A stretch of 15,125 nucleotides of DNA from Wenzhouxiangella sp. (GTDB lineage: Bacteria > Pseudomonadota > Gammaproteobacteria > Xanthomonadales > Wenzhouxiangellaceae): NCBI GenBank assembly GCA_007135355.1, contig SLJA01000300.1:1-15125 (forward strand), given 5' to 3'. This document shows positions 1-6,654 of this stretch, one piece after another. Under the pieces are notes generated by a model. The model did no database searches. It had not been told where the DNA came from and was given only the letters and a program-made list of their open reading frames with translations. Each line of letters starts with the position of its first letter. Position 1 is the stretch's first letter. Both the position numbers and the translations under genes were made by a program.

Positions 1-696
1 AAACGGCCAGTCGCTGCCGGAGCGCATGTTTTCCAGCGCCCCGCCCTCGCGCGCGCTGATGGTGTCGAGAAAATGGTCGGCCGCGCCCATTTCAGCGAAG
101 GCCTGCAGGCCGTCGCGCAGAAACACCTGCAGGGCACCAAAACCGGCCAAGACCGCCGGACCATGCATCAGCTTGACCAGGCGATGCACCAGCGGCTTCT
201 GCACGGTCTCACCCAGCAGCTCACCGAGCTGGCGGATCAGCACCAGCTGCCGTTCACGACCGGCCCAGTCACCGTGGCATCGATACGCTCGGGCATAGTC
301 GGGCTGGGTAATGGGGTCGACGTCGACCAGCAGATCCGACAGCGCCAGATCGAATTCCAGGCTGATTGCCTGCAGCTGCATGGCATCCCCGACCGCGTTG
401 AGCAGATGATCGGGCAGAAAACGCCGCATGACCGGCGCGGCGCGCTTGAGCTGACGGTCGCGCTCGACCACATCACGACCGCCGTAGAGCTCATCGAGGA
501 AAAACTCGCAGGCCGGCAGGTAGCGGTCGCTGGCGCGCAGGTCAGCATAAGTTGCATCCAGGCGCCGGCGCTGCCAGTGCTGCAGCCGATACAAGGCCCT
601 GGCGCGCGGGGTTTCCAGCGCATCGACCCGGGCGCCAATCGCCTGGTTGCGACCGATCTGCTGGTGCAAATGCAGATAGGATGAAGACTCGCTCAT
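1..696 (-). CDS. FFLEELY-motif protein, 3' end beyond window
   Basis: The frame is open from ATG at 696 down to base 1, giving 232 residues with no stop, so the C-terminus lies outside the window. Residues 65-72 read FFLDELYG, preceded by a 'DRYLPACE' segment (58-64). This is the signature of the uncharacterised proteobacterial family annotated as FFLEELY-motif protein. The rest is Arg/Leu-rich and predicted helical, with no signal peptide or membrane segment, so it is probably cytoplasmic. Its ATG overlaps the TGA of the upstream peroxiredoxin gene (ATGA), which points to co-transcription and translational coupling. Function is unknown; a link to redox stress rests only on the overlap. The reading frame is well supported by the overlap and the motif, the family name from memory less so. 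Confidence 0.8.
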   Translation of the reverse strand, partial: MSESSSYLHLHQQIGRNQAIGARVDALETPRARALYRLQHWQRRRLDATYADLRASDRYLPACEFFLDELYGGRDVVERDRQLKRAAPVMRRFLPDHLLNAVGDAMQLQAISLEFDLALSDLLVDVDPITQPDYARAYRCHGDWAGRERQLVLIRQLGELLGETVQKPLVHRLVKLMHGPAVLAGFGALQVFLRDGLQAFAEMGAADHFLDTISAREGGALENMRSGSDWPF

Positions 697-1142
697 CCGA
701 GCCGCCGAATCGCCTCGATCAATTCCTCGCGCTTGCGCCGGAATACCGCCACCGCCTCGATGTGTCGATAGCGAATGCGCTGCTCTTCATCCAGAAGGTA
801 CACCCCTCTTTTCATTCCAATCAGTGCCTTGCAATCATATCTTTCCGCCACTTCAAAGTTGGGATCGCTGAGTAATGTGAACGGTAACCGATGCTTCTGG
901 CGAAATGCTCGATGCGAGTCGGCGTCATCGGCGCTGATGCCGATCACGCTCACACCGAGGTCGGCAAAAGACTCCAGTCCGTCACGGTAATCACACAGCT
1001 GGCGCGTGCAGACCGGCGTGTCATCGCCCGGATAAAACACCAGCAACAGCCGCCGGCCGCGCTGTTGCGAGAGACGGAAAGCGTTTCCGTCCTGGTCCGG
1101 CAGGGTGAAATCGGGTGCTGAATCGTTGAGCGCAAGGGTCAT
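693..1142 (-). CDS. bcp: BCP-type peroxiredoxin (AhpC/TSA family)
   Basis: Predicted cytoplasmic thiol peroxidase that reduces H2O2 and organic hydroperoxides, recycled by thioredoxin or a similar reductant. From the chosen ATG it has 149 residues, a normal BCP length. The N-terminal 'APDFTLPDQDG' and 'FYPGDDTPVCTRQLCD' segments are typical. C45 within TPVCT is the peroxidatic cysteine, and C50, five residues on, is in the resolving position of atypical 2-Cys BCP proteins. 'KRGVYLLDEEQRI' matches the conserved Arg-strand of the family. A TTG two codons upstream (1148) is an alternative start closer to the GGAG at about 1157; ATG at 1142 is preferred because GGAG is then 10 nt away and the codon is stronger. 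It is the first gene of a two-gene unit with the FFLEELY protein. The symbol is by family, not proven orthology. Confidence 0.9.
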   Translation of the reverse strand: MTLALNDSAPDFTLPDQDGNAFRLSQQRGRRLLLVFYPGDDTPVCTRQLCDYRDGLESFADLGVSVIGISADDADSHRAFRQKHRLPFTLLSDPNFEVAERYDCKALIGMKRGVYLLDEEQRIRYRHIEAVAVFRRKREELIEAIRRLG

Positions 1143-1204
1143 TGCCAAAGGTCTCCGCAGAGCGGGCAGCTACCCGCCCTGCCCAAAAGCTGATCAATGA
1201 CTGC

Positions 1205-1212
1205 ATTATAAT
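1205..1212. promoter_or_regulatory. Candidate bidirectional -10 element in divergent region
   Basis: ATTATAAT is its own reverse complement and so presents a perfect TATAAT on both strands (1207-1212 plus; 1210-1205 minus). It lies between the divergent peroxiredoxin and patatin genes. No convincing -35 was found at 16-18 bp in either direction, so promoter activity is only suggested. Confidence 0.35.
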
Positions 1213-1329
1213 GAAGCAACACGGGAGTCGTCGGCACCGGCTTTTTCGGAGATCCAACCGACTGGAGCAGCGCGGATCACCGTTCAGCCCCAGGCCCCAC
1301 CCTTTTCGCCATGCGAAGCGAGGCCAGTC

Positions 1330-2562
1330 ATGCTCAAGCTCACAGCCGCCAGCCAACCCAAACTCAACGGGCACCGCCCAGTCATCGGACTGGCCATCGC
1401 TGGTGGAGGCCCGCTAGGCGCCATTTACGAACTCGGCGCGCTGCAGGCCCTGGAAGAAGCCATCGACGGCGTGCAGATGCACGGCCTCGACATCTACATC
1501 GGCGTCAGTTCCGGCTCGTTCCTGTCGGCCAGCCTGGCCAACCAGATCACCACCACGCAGATGAGCCGGATCTTCATGAGTTCGCCGGATGCGGAGTTCC
1601 GCTTCCAGCCGGACCTGTTCCTGCGCCCGGCCGTGCGCGAATACTTCAATCGAGTCATGAGCGTGCCCGGCGTGGCGCTGGACATCCTGCTCGAATGTAT
1701 CCGCCACCCGGACCGGATTGCCCACTTGGAAAGCATCGAGAGCCTGAGCCGCCTGGTGCCGACCGGCATTTTCGATAACCACAGCATCGACGAATTCGTT
1801 GCCGGTATCCTGTCGCGCCCGGGACGGACCAACGACTTCCGCCAGCTCGGCGCCAAGCTGCGCGTGGTCGCCGTCGACCTCGAAACCGGCCAGGCGGTCC
1901 GCTTTGGCGAGCCCGGATGGGATCACGTGCCGATTTCCAGCGCAGTCCAGGCCTCGGCCGCCCTGCCCGGCCTGTACCCACCGGTCCAGATCGATGGACA
2001 CTATTATGTGGACGGCGCGCTACGCCGCACCCTGCATGCCTCGGTGGCGCTGCGCGAGGGCGCCGATCTGCTCATCGGCATCAATCCGCTGGTGCCCTAC
2101 GATGCCGAGCTCGATCCCAGCGTGCCGCCGGATGGCCGCAGCTCCAGCCGCATGATCAGGGGCGGCCTGCCCGTCGTGTTGTCACAGACCTTCCGCGCGC
2201 TCATTCAGTCACGCATGCAGGTCGGCATGGCCAAGTATCAGACCGAGTTCCCGGGCGCGTCCATTTTGCTGGTCGAGCCCAATCGCAACGACGAGCGCAT
2301 GTTTTTCACCAATGTGTTCAGCTATGCCTCGCGTCATGAGTTGATCGATTACGCCTATCGCACGACCCGGACCGAGCTGCTGGCCATGGCCGACGAATTG
2401 GAGGCTTTCCTCGAGCGCTTTGAACTGGGCCTGAACCGGCGCATACTCCAGCAGGAGCGCAGTTTTGTCGAAAGCATGAACGCCGAGAAGCGCTACCTGG
2501 CCCCCATGGGCAACAGCCTGGCGCGCAGCCTGGATCGACTCGAGCGCATCATCAGGGTCTGA
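1330..2562 (+). CDS. Patatin-like phospholipase / lipid acyl hydrolase
   Basis: Serine lipid hydrolase of the patatin family, 410 residues. The oxyanion-hole loop is 'GGGPLGA' at residues 25-31. The nucleophile elbow is GVSSG at 58-62, with catalytic Ser60. The dyad aspartate is D228 in 'VDGALRR'. All three hallmarks are present and correctly ordered. There is no signal peptide, so it is probably cytoplasmic or membrane-peripheral. The start is supported by a GAGG about 6 nt upstream. The C-terminal third is helical and charged, beyond the patatin core. It is convergent with the fatty acyl-CoA reductase, so it is not in its operon, but its position beside wax ester genes makes a role in hydrolysing storage lipid or recycling fatty acids plausible. 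Substrate (phospholipid, triacylglycerol or wax ester) cannot be told from sequence. Confidence 0.92.
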   Translation: MLKLTAASQPKLNGHRPVIGLAIAGGGPLGAIYELGALQALEEAIDGVQMHGLDIYIGVSSGSFLSASLANQITTTQMSRIFMSSPDAEFRFQPDLFLRPAVREYFNRVMSVPGVALDILLECIRHPDRIAHLESIESLSRLVPTGIFDNHSIDEFVAGILSRPGRTNDFRQLGAKLRVVAVDLETGQAVRFGEPGWDHVPISSAVQASAALPGLYPPVQIDGHYYVDGALRRTLHASVALREGADLLIGINPLVPYDAELDPSVPPDGRSSSRMIRGGLPVVLSQTFRALIQSRMQVGMAKYQTEFPGASILLVEPNRNDERMFFTNVFSYASRHELIDYAYRTTRTELLAMADELEAFLERFELGLNRRILQQERSFVESMNAEKRYLAPMGNSLARSLDRLERIIRV

Positions 2563-2567
2563 CCCGC

Positions 2568-2600
2568 CGGCTGCCGCCCCGCTCCCCGGAGCGGCAGCCG
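2568..2600. terminator. Strong hairpin between convergent patatin and FAR genes
   Basis: CGGCTGCCGC (2568-2577) pairs perfectly with GCGGCAGCCG (2591-2600) over a 13-nt loop. An alternative inner stem CCGCTCC/GGAGCGG overlaps it. It sits 5 bp after the patatin stop and 12 bp after the convergent FAR stop. There is no clear T-tract, so it may be a bidirectional terminator or an RNA 3'-end stabiliser. Confidence 0.5.
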
Positions 2601-2612
2601 CCAAGTCCCGAA

Positions 2613-4601
2613 TTACCAGTGGATGCCGCGCATCAACGAGGCGAAAGCGACCTGTTCCTGGGTCGGCTGATCGTCTTTGCCCGAGCGCTCACCCTTGGCC
2701 GCCGAAGAGTCGGGGAACATGCGGAAGGCCGAGTTCATGATGATTTCCGAGCTCTTGGGCGCGATCGAATGCAACACCTGGGCGAATATCCCCAGTCGCG
2801 TGGCAATACGCTGCGGCCGGTAGATCACCGCCTGCTTGACCATGTCGGCGGCATCTTCCGGGGTAATGGTTGGTACCGACTCGTAGATCTTGGTCGGCGC
2901 GATCATCGGCGTGCGCACCAGCGGCATGTTGATAGTGGTGAAGGAAACACCGGTGTCGTTGTACTCGGAAGCCGCACAGCGCGCAAAAGCATCCAGGGCC
3001 GCCTTGGACGCCACGTAGGCCGAAAAGCGCGGCGCGTTGGACAGCACGCCAATCGAGGAAATGTTGATGATCTGGCCACTGCGGCGCTTTTCCATCACCG
3101 GTAGAAAGCCCATGATCAATCTAAGCGCGCCGAAATAGTTCAGCTGCATGCAGCGCTCGAAATCATGGAAACGATCGTAGGACAGGGAGATCGAGCGCCG
3201 GATCGAGCGGCCGGCATTGTTGATTAGGATATCGACCTGCCCGTGATCGGCCAGCACCTGCTGGATCAGGCGGTCAGCATCATCCAGATCAGCCAGGTCG
3301 CAGGTATAGGGGAAAGCCTGCCCGCCCTCGGCCTCGATTTCGGCCTTGGTTTCGAGCAGCTGCTCCTCGCCGCGCGCGACAATAATGGTCTTGGCCCCGG
3401 CCTGACCCATCATCAACGCGGTCGCCTTGCCAATGCCTGATGATGCGCCTGTGATGAGCACCACCTTGTCACGTACCCGCCCCGACAGCGAGCGGTCAAT
3501 GAATAGTTCCGGATCGAGGTGGCGCTCCCAGTAATCCCACAACACCCAGGCATAAGTGTCCAGCGAAGGCACGCTGATACCCGAACCTTTCAGCGCCCGT
3601 TCGGCCTCGCGGGTGTCGAAATGGGTCGGGTAATTGAAAAAAGTCAGCATGTCCTTGGGGATGCCGAGATCCTTGAGCACCTGGTTGATGATGCGCCGCA
3701 CCGGCGGCAGCATGCCCAGACCCTGCTTGACCGGCGCCGGGATGAGCGAGAACAGCCGCGCATCCAGCCGCATCGACATCAGTGGCGCGTGGGCCGCTTC
3801 GGCAAACAGGTTCATCACCTCGCCGATGCGCTTCGGGCTGGGGTCGGTCAGGTGGAAACACTGGCCGTCGAGCTTGGGTTTGTGGGCGATATGGTCCATG
3901 GCGCGGGCGACAAAGTCGACCGGTACCAGGTTGACCCGACCGCCCTCCAGCCCCAGGGTCGGCACCCAGGGTGGCAGCATGCGGCGCATCTTCTGGATCA
4001 GCTTGAAGAAGTAGTAGGGTCCGTCGATCTTGTCGATCTCTCCGGTCTTGGAGTGGCCGACCACGATGCCCGGACGGTACACCCGCCAGGGAATGCCGCA
4101 ATGCTTGCGCACCAGGCCTTCGGAATCGTGCTTGGTGCGGAAATAGGGATGATTGAGCCCGCTGGCCTCCTCAAACATGTCCTCACGGAAAGTACCGCGG
4201 TAGAGACCGGCGGCGGCGATCGACGAGGTGTGGTGGAAGCATTTCGCCTTGAGCGCCTCGGCGGCCTGAATTGCGTGGCGGGTGCCATCGATGTTCGCCG
4301 CCTGGTTCTGTTCCTCGGTGGCCTTGAGATCGTAGACCGCGGCCAGATGGAAAAAGTGCCTGATCTTGCCACCCAGCGCCTCCTGATCGGCCGCCGACAA
4401 ACCCAGCACCGGTTTGGTCAGATCGCCGTTGACGGCGACGATGCGTTTGCGCTGATCCGCCCAGCGCTCGTCGACCAGCTGGTTGAATTTCTTCTTGGAT
4501 CCCCGCCTGACCAGCACATGAACCGTTCCCTTGCGCTGTAGCAGCTGGTCGATCAGATTGCGACCGATAAAACCGGTGCCACCGGTGACAAAATAAGTCA
4601 T
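2613..4601 (-). CDS. Two-domain alcohol-forming fatty acyl-CoA reductase (SDR family)
   Basis: Predicted NADPH-dependent four-electron reductase turning fatty acyl-CoA (or acyl-ACP) into fatty alcohol for wax esters. It has 662 residues. The N-terminal Rossmann domain (1-~370) is of NAD_binding_4/male-sterility type, with GGTGFIG at 7-13, Ser126/127 and YxxxK at Y153-K157. A C-terminal classical SDR domain (~376-630) has TGASSGIG at 384-391, NNAG at 461-464, S516 and YxxxK at Y529-K533. This architecture, the length and many segments ('HFFHLAAVYD', 'NNAGRSIRRS', 'LNYFGALRLIMGF', 'MRGIHW' C-terminus) match, from memory, the Marinobacter aquaeolei VT8 reductase Maqu_2220 (about 661 residues), shown to make fatty alcohols. 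GGGAG lies about 9 nt before the ATG. It is divergent from the ACBP-tetR unit. Databases may name it only 'SDR family oxidoreductase'; both active sites look intact. Confidence 0.93.
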   Translation of the reverse strand: MTYFVTGGTGFIGRNLIDQLLQRKGTVHVLVRRGSKKKFNQLVDERWADQRKRIVAVNGDLTKPVLGLSAADQEALGGKIRHFFHLAAVYDLKATEEQNQAANIDGTRHAIQAAEALKAKCFHHTSSIAAAGLYRGTFREDMFEEASGLNHPYFRTKHDSEGLVRKHCGIPWRVYRPGIVVGHSKTGEIDKIDGPYYFFKLIQKMRRMLPPWVPTLGLEGGRVNLVPVDFVARAMDHIAHKPKLDGQCFHLTDPSPKRIGEVMNLFAEAAHAPLMSMRLDARLFSLIPAPVKQGLGMLPPVRRIINQVLKDLGIPKDMLTFFNYPTHFDTREAERALKGSGISVPSLDTYAWVLWDYWERHLDPELFIDRSLSGRVRDKVVLITGASSGIGKATALMMGQAGAKTIIVARGEEQLLETKAEIEAEGGQAFPYTCDLADLDDADRLIQQVLADHGQVDILINNAGRSIRRSISLSYDRFHDFERCMQLNYFGALRLIMGFLPVMEKRRSGQIINISSIGVLSNAPRFSAYVASKAALDAFARCAASEYNDTGVSFTTINMPLVRTPMIAPTKIYESVPTITPEDAADMVKQAVIYRPQRIATRLGIFAQVLHSIAPKSSEIIMNSAFRMFPDSSAAKGERSGKDDQPTQEQVAFASLMRGIHW

Positions 4602-4647
4602 GAATGATTTCTCCCTTGGGTACCCGAAGCAGTCTGTTTGTGCGCTT

Positions 4648-4653
4648 AAGATA
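4648..4653 (-). promoter_or_regulatory. Candidate -10 box (TATCTT) of the FAR gene
   Basis: On the minus strand, TATCTT at 4653-4648 lies about 50 bp upstream of the FAR start. The same octamer TATCTTAA recurs upstream of the phasin gene (6624-6617). The -35 is weak (TAGCAA at 17 bp), so this is tentative. Confidence 0.3.
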
Positions 4654-4730
4654 CCTTCTGGGCTCAGCGATTGCTAGGGAGCGCGCTCAAAGGGTCTGCG
4701 GGCGACCGGCAACAAAGCGCCGACTGCTGA

Positions 4731-4759
4731 TTGACCGTTCCGCACGCGCGTGCTAGAAA
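4731..4759 (+). promoter_or_regulatory. Sigma70-like extended -10 promoter of ACBP-tetR
   Basis: TTGACC at 4731-4736 (5 of 6 to the -35 consensus) is followed after 17 bp by TAGAAA at 4754-4759 (4 of 6 to the -10). A TG at the extended -10 position (TGC, 4751-4753) directly precedes it. The predicted transcript starts near 4766, about 27 nt before the ACBP ATG. Confidence 0.55.
4742..4753. promoter_or_regulatory. Perfect 12-bp palindrome, candidate TetR operator
   Basis: GCACGCGCGTGC is a perfect inverted repeat lying wholly between the -35 and -10 boxes of the ACBP-tetR promoter, where bound repressor would block RNA polymerase. The second gene of the unit encodes a TetR regulator, so autorepression is a natural reading. 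It may also affect the divergent FAR gene, whose start is 141 bp away. Binding is inferred, not shown. Confidence 0.45.
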
Positions 4760-4792
4760 GGTGGATAAGCCATCAAAAAAACAGGAACCGAC

Positions 4793-5050
4793 ATGACCGA
4801 TCTGGACGCGCGCTTCGTGCAGGCCCAAGCCGACGCCAAACAACTGCCTGAACGCCCCGACAACGACACCATGCTAAAGCTCTACAGCCTCTACAAGCAG
4901 GGTCAGAACGGTGACGTCAGTGGCGACAAGCCAGGATTTTTCGATTTCGTCGGCGTGGCCAAGTATGAGGCCTGGGAAAAACTCAAGGGGACTTCACCGA
5001 AAGAAGCCAAAGAGCGCTATATCGATCTGGTGCAGTCACTGAAAAGCTGA
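4793..5050 (+). CDS. Acyl-CoA-binding protein (ACBP)
   Basis: Small cytosolic carrier that binds long-chain acyl-CoA and buffers or delivers it to enzymes. Its 85 residues are the size of a free-standing ACBP and cover the full four-helix domain. Conserved ligand contacts are recognisable: Y31 and K35 in 'LYSLYKQGQNGDV', K57 in 'GVAKYEAW' and Y76 in 'KERYIDLV', corresponding to Tyr28, Lys32, Lys54 and Tyr73 of mammalian ACBP. An AGGA lies 7 nt before the ATG. It is divergent from the fatty acyl-CoA reductase and 18 bp ahead of tetR, so ACBP and regulator are probably co-transcribed. ACBPs are patchy in bacteria; here the setting suggests it feeds acyl-CoA to FAR and the wax synthase or sets the acyl-CoA level seen by TetR. 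Confidence 0.95.
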   Translation: MTDLDARFVQAQADAKQLPERPDNDTMLKLYSLYKQGQNGDVSGDKPGFFDFVGVAKYEAWEKLKGTSPKEAKERYIDLVQSLKS

Positions 5051-5068
5051 TCCGCGCTACCCGCATCC

Positions 5069-5689
5069 ATGGCCCGCGACACCCGCCAGCGCATCCTTGA
5101 TGCTGCGCTGGCGTTATTCAACGCCGATGGCGAACCCAACATCACCACCAACCGTATTGCCGACGAGCTCGACATCAGTCCCGGCAACCTGCACTATCAC
5201 TTCCGCACCAAAGCCCACCTGATCGAGGCCCTGTTTGCCGATTTCGAACGCCGCATGCTGGAGTTGCTGTCGGCGCCAGAAGACCGGGCAGCCGACATTG
5301 AAGATATCTGGTTATTGCTTCACCTGGCTTTTGAAACCATCGGTGCTTATCGTTTCATCTACCGCGACCTGAGCGACTTGTGTGATCGCCACCGCGGGCT
5401 GCACCAGCGCTTCAAGGGCATTTTGCGCCTGACCATGGAATCAGCCGGCCGATTGTGTGACGATCTGATCGAAGACGGTCGGATGCAGGCCAGCGATCGA
5501 GAACTGAAGGCAACCATCCGCAATATCGCCCTGGTCAGCACCTTCTGGCTGGCTTTCGATCAGGTGCAGGACGACGACATTCGACCAGGGCGCGCCGCCT
5601 GGCAAGTGATGAGCCTGCTCAGCCCCTACCTGATCGGCGAGACCCGCGAACAAATGGAGGCGCTGGCCGGCCAGTACGCCGAGCTATGA
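5069..5689 (+). CDS. TetR/AcrR-family transcriptional regulator
   Basis: One-component regulator of 206 residues with an N-terminal TetR DNA-binding domain: 'TRQRILDAALALF' at about 5-17, then the helix-turn-helix about 27-46 ending in 'ISPGNLHYHFRTK'. The C-terminal ligand domain (about 55-206) is helical and not assigned to a known ligand class. Some TetR proteins of lipid metabolism (FadR of Bacillus, PsrA, DesT) sense acyl-CoA; the tight linkage to ACBP and a divergent FAR makes such a ligand plausible here but unproven. It is 18 bp downstream of ACBP and shares its promoter, whose spacer holds a perfect palindrome. The ATG overlaps no strong Shine-Dalgarno, so translation may partly depend on coupling to ACBP. 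Confidence 0.93.
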   Translation: MARDTRQRILDAALALFNADGEPNITTNRIADELDISPGNLHYHFRTKAHLIEALFADFERRMLELLSAPEDRAADIEDIWLLLHLAFETIGAYRFIYRDLSDLCDRHRGLHQRFKGILRLTMESAGRLCDDLIEDGRMQASDRELKATIRNIALVSTFWLAFDQVQDDDIRPGRAAWQVMSLLSPYLIGETREQMEALAGQYAEL

Positions 5690-5697
5690 AAATGAGG

Positions 5698-5880
5698 GGC
5701 CTGGTATCGTGTCTGACCCAGCTTCAACAATGGCCCCACAATCCGACGCCATCAGGCCGTCCTCGTGCGGGAGCTTCCGCTGAAGGCCCCGCTACCGCGT
5801 CGAACTGAAGCGGAAGCTCCCGGGCGAGGACGGCAACCCGGCCCAGGAGAAGCCTTCGCGCTCAGACACGATACCAGGCC
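5698..5880. repeat. Nested two-tier inverted repeat (183 bp)
   Basis: The outer arms are a perfect 19-bp inverted repeat, 5698-5716 with 5862-5880 (left arm GGCCTGGTATCGTGTCTGA). Inside it, 5756-5781 pairs with 5809-5834 in 24 of 26 positions around a 27-nt loop. The two tiers are separated by about 39 and 27 unpaired bases. The element fills the gap between convergent tetR and phasin genes and has no coding content. It could be a MITE-like or REP/BIME-type element, a structured RNA, or a strong transcription barrier. No flanking target-site duplication was recognised. Confidence 0.75.
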
Positions 5881-5884
5881 GGAC

Positions 5885-5911
5885 AAAAAAAGCCCGGACC
5901 AGGTCCGGGCT
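5885..5911 (-). terminator. Rho-independent terminator of the phasin gene
   Basis: Reading the minus strand, AGCCCGGACC/GGTCCGGGCT (5911-5902 with 5900-5891) forms a stem with complementary arms of 10 bp around one central base; the real loop will open a few pairs. It is followed by a run of seven T (5891-5885). It lies 65 bp after the phasin stop and is a textbook intrinsic terminator. Confidence 0.85.
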
Positions 5912-5975
5912 AAAAGTCGCAGTCTTGATCGGGCCGAGGGGAGCCCGGACTGCTTCGGGGTAGACGTTGACGAAC

Positions 5976-6554
5976 TCAGTCTGCCTTCGGCGCCTCTTTG
6001 GCGGCTGCCGGCTTGGGAGCAGTCTTTTTAGGAGCCGCCGGCGCGGCCTGCTGCTTCTTGGCCAATTCAGTCACGCGCTTGTTCAATTCGGCGACGCGGT
6101 TGCTGAGCTCACGAATTTCCTCCGAGGTCGGCACACCCAGTCGGCTCAGGGCCCGGGCGACGCGCTGCTCGAAAACTTTCTCCAGTTTGTCCCAGTTGGT
6201 CTGGGCGCTCTTGCGCACCCCGTCAACCCGGCTTTCTACATCACCGCGAACCTCGTCGACGGCATCAGTGGCCATCTTGCGGCCCTTGCTTTCCAGCTTG
6301 GCGCCTTCCTTGACCAGGCGCTCGAACAACTTGGCCGATTCACCCACCATTTTGCTGGTCGCATCGTCAATGCTCTTGCTGCCCTGCTTGAACAGCTTGC
6401 TGCCTTCTTGCTGGGCCATGGAGAAAGCACCCAGGCCAGCCAGCCAGATTTCCTGTGCGTAGTCCTGCGCTTGGTTAGCGACGTTCTTACGCGCTTCGGT
6501 CTTGCGGGTCACCTTTTTCTTGGCAACCTTTTTTTTGGCAACTTTCTTAGCCAT
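5976..6554 (-). CDS. Phasin family protein (granule-associated)
   Basis: Predicted coat protein of intracellular storage granules, 192 residues. A Lys-rich N-terminus (1-24; KKVAK-type repeats) precedes the phasin core: 'DYAQEIWLAGLGAF' at 31-44, then amphipathic helices to about 140. 'RLGVPTSEEIRELSNRV' (138-154) begins a C-terminal leucine-zipper-like coiled coil to about 168, followed by an Ala/Pro/Lys tail. This matches the PhaI/PhaF-type polyhydroxyalkanoate granule proteins; basic tails of PhaF bind DNA. GAAGGAG lies about 8 nt before the ATG, and a good terminator follows. No PHA synthase gene is in the window, whereas wax ester genes flank it on both sides, so it may coat wax/lipid bodies instead of, or as well as, PHA. 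That role is inference. Confidence 0.93.
   Translation of the reverse strand: MAKKVAKKKVAKKKVTRKTEARKNVANQAQDYAQEIWLAGLGAFSMAQQEGSKLFKQGSKSIDDATSKMVGESAKLFERLVKEGAKLESKGRKMATDAVDEVRGDVESRVDGVRKSAQTNWDKLEKVFEQRVARALSRLGVPTSEEIRELSNRVAELNKRVTELAKKQQAAPAAPKKTAPKPAAAKEAPKAD
6509..6550 (-). repeat. Short tandem repeat encoding the phasin Lys-rich N-terminus
   Basis: About three degenerate 15-bp units on the minus strand encode KKVAK-like repeats at the start of the phasin. One unit contains an uninterrupted run of eight A (plus-strand T at 6529-6536). Confidence 0.6.
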
Positions 6555-6618
6555 GAGTTTTCTCCTTCAACAGTCTTTTGCGAGTTGGGGCGCTGCATCT
6601 CAAGCGCCTTTGTTGATT

Positions 6619-6647
6619 AAGATAGAGCTCTCTTCTAGAGCAGTCAC
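6619..6647 (-). promoter_or_regulatory. Candidate phasin promoter
   Basis: On the minus strand, GTGACT (6647-6642, 4 of 6 to the -35) and TATCTT (6624-6619, 4 of 6 to the -10) are spaced by 17 bp, about 65 bp upstream of the phasin ATG. The TATCTTAA octamer is shared with the FAR upstream region. Confidence 0.4.
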
Positions 6648-6654
6648 ACTAAAA

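Noticed and set aside
73..684. Plus-strand open frame (203 codons) at the left edge
   Set aside because: The minus strand frame carries the FFLDELYG motif and an ATGA overlap with the peroxiredoxin; this is its shadow.
3519..4541. Long plus-strand open frame (340 codons) inside FAR
   Set aside because: Antisense shadow of a well-conserved FAR domain in GC-rich DNA; composition is His/Gln/Arg-rich with no recognisable domain.
4618..4625. GGGTACCC palindrome upstream of FAR as a TetR operator
   Set aside because: Only 8 bp, with a mismatch directly outside it; the 12-bp palindrome at 4742-4753 is a much better candidate.
5765..6031. Possible small gene in the tetR-phasin gap
   Set aside because: It runs through the inverted repeat and the phasin terminator and into the phasin gene; no ribosome site or domain.
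6502..6654. Upstream extension of the TPR gene that looks like a signal peptide (runs of Phe, Leu, Ala)
   Set aside because: It is the antisense of the Lys-rich KKVAK repeats of the phasin N-terminus, which gives Phe/Leu by complementarity; the true start is at 6655 or later.
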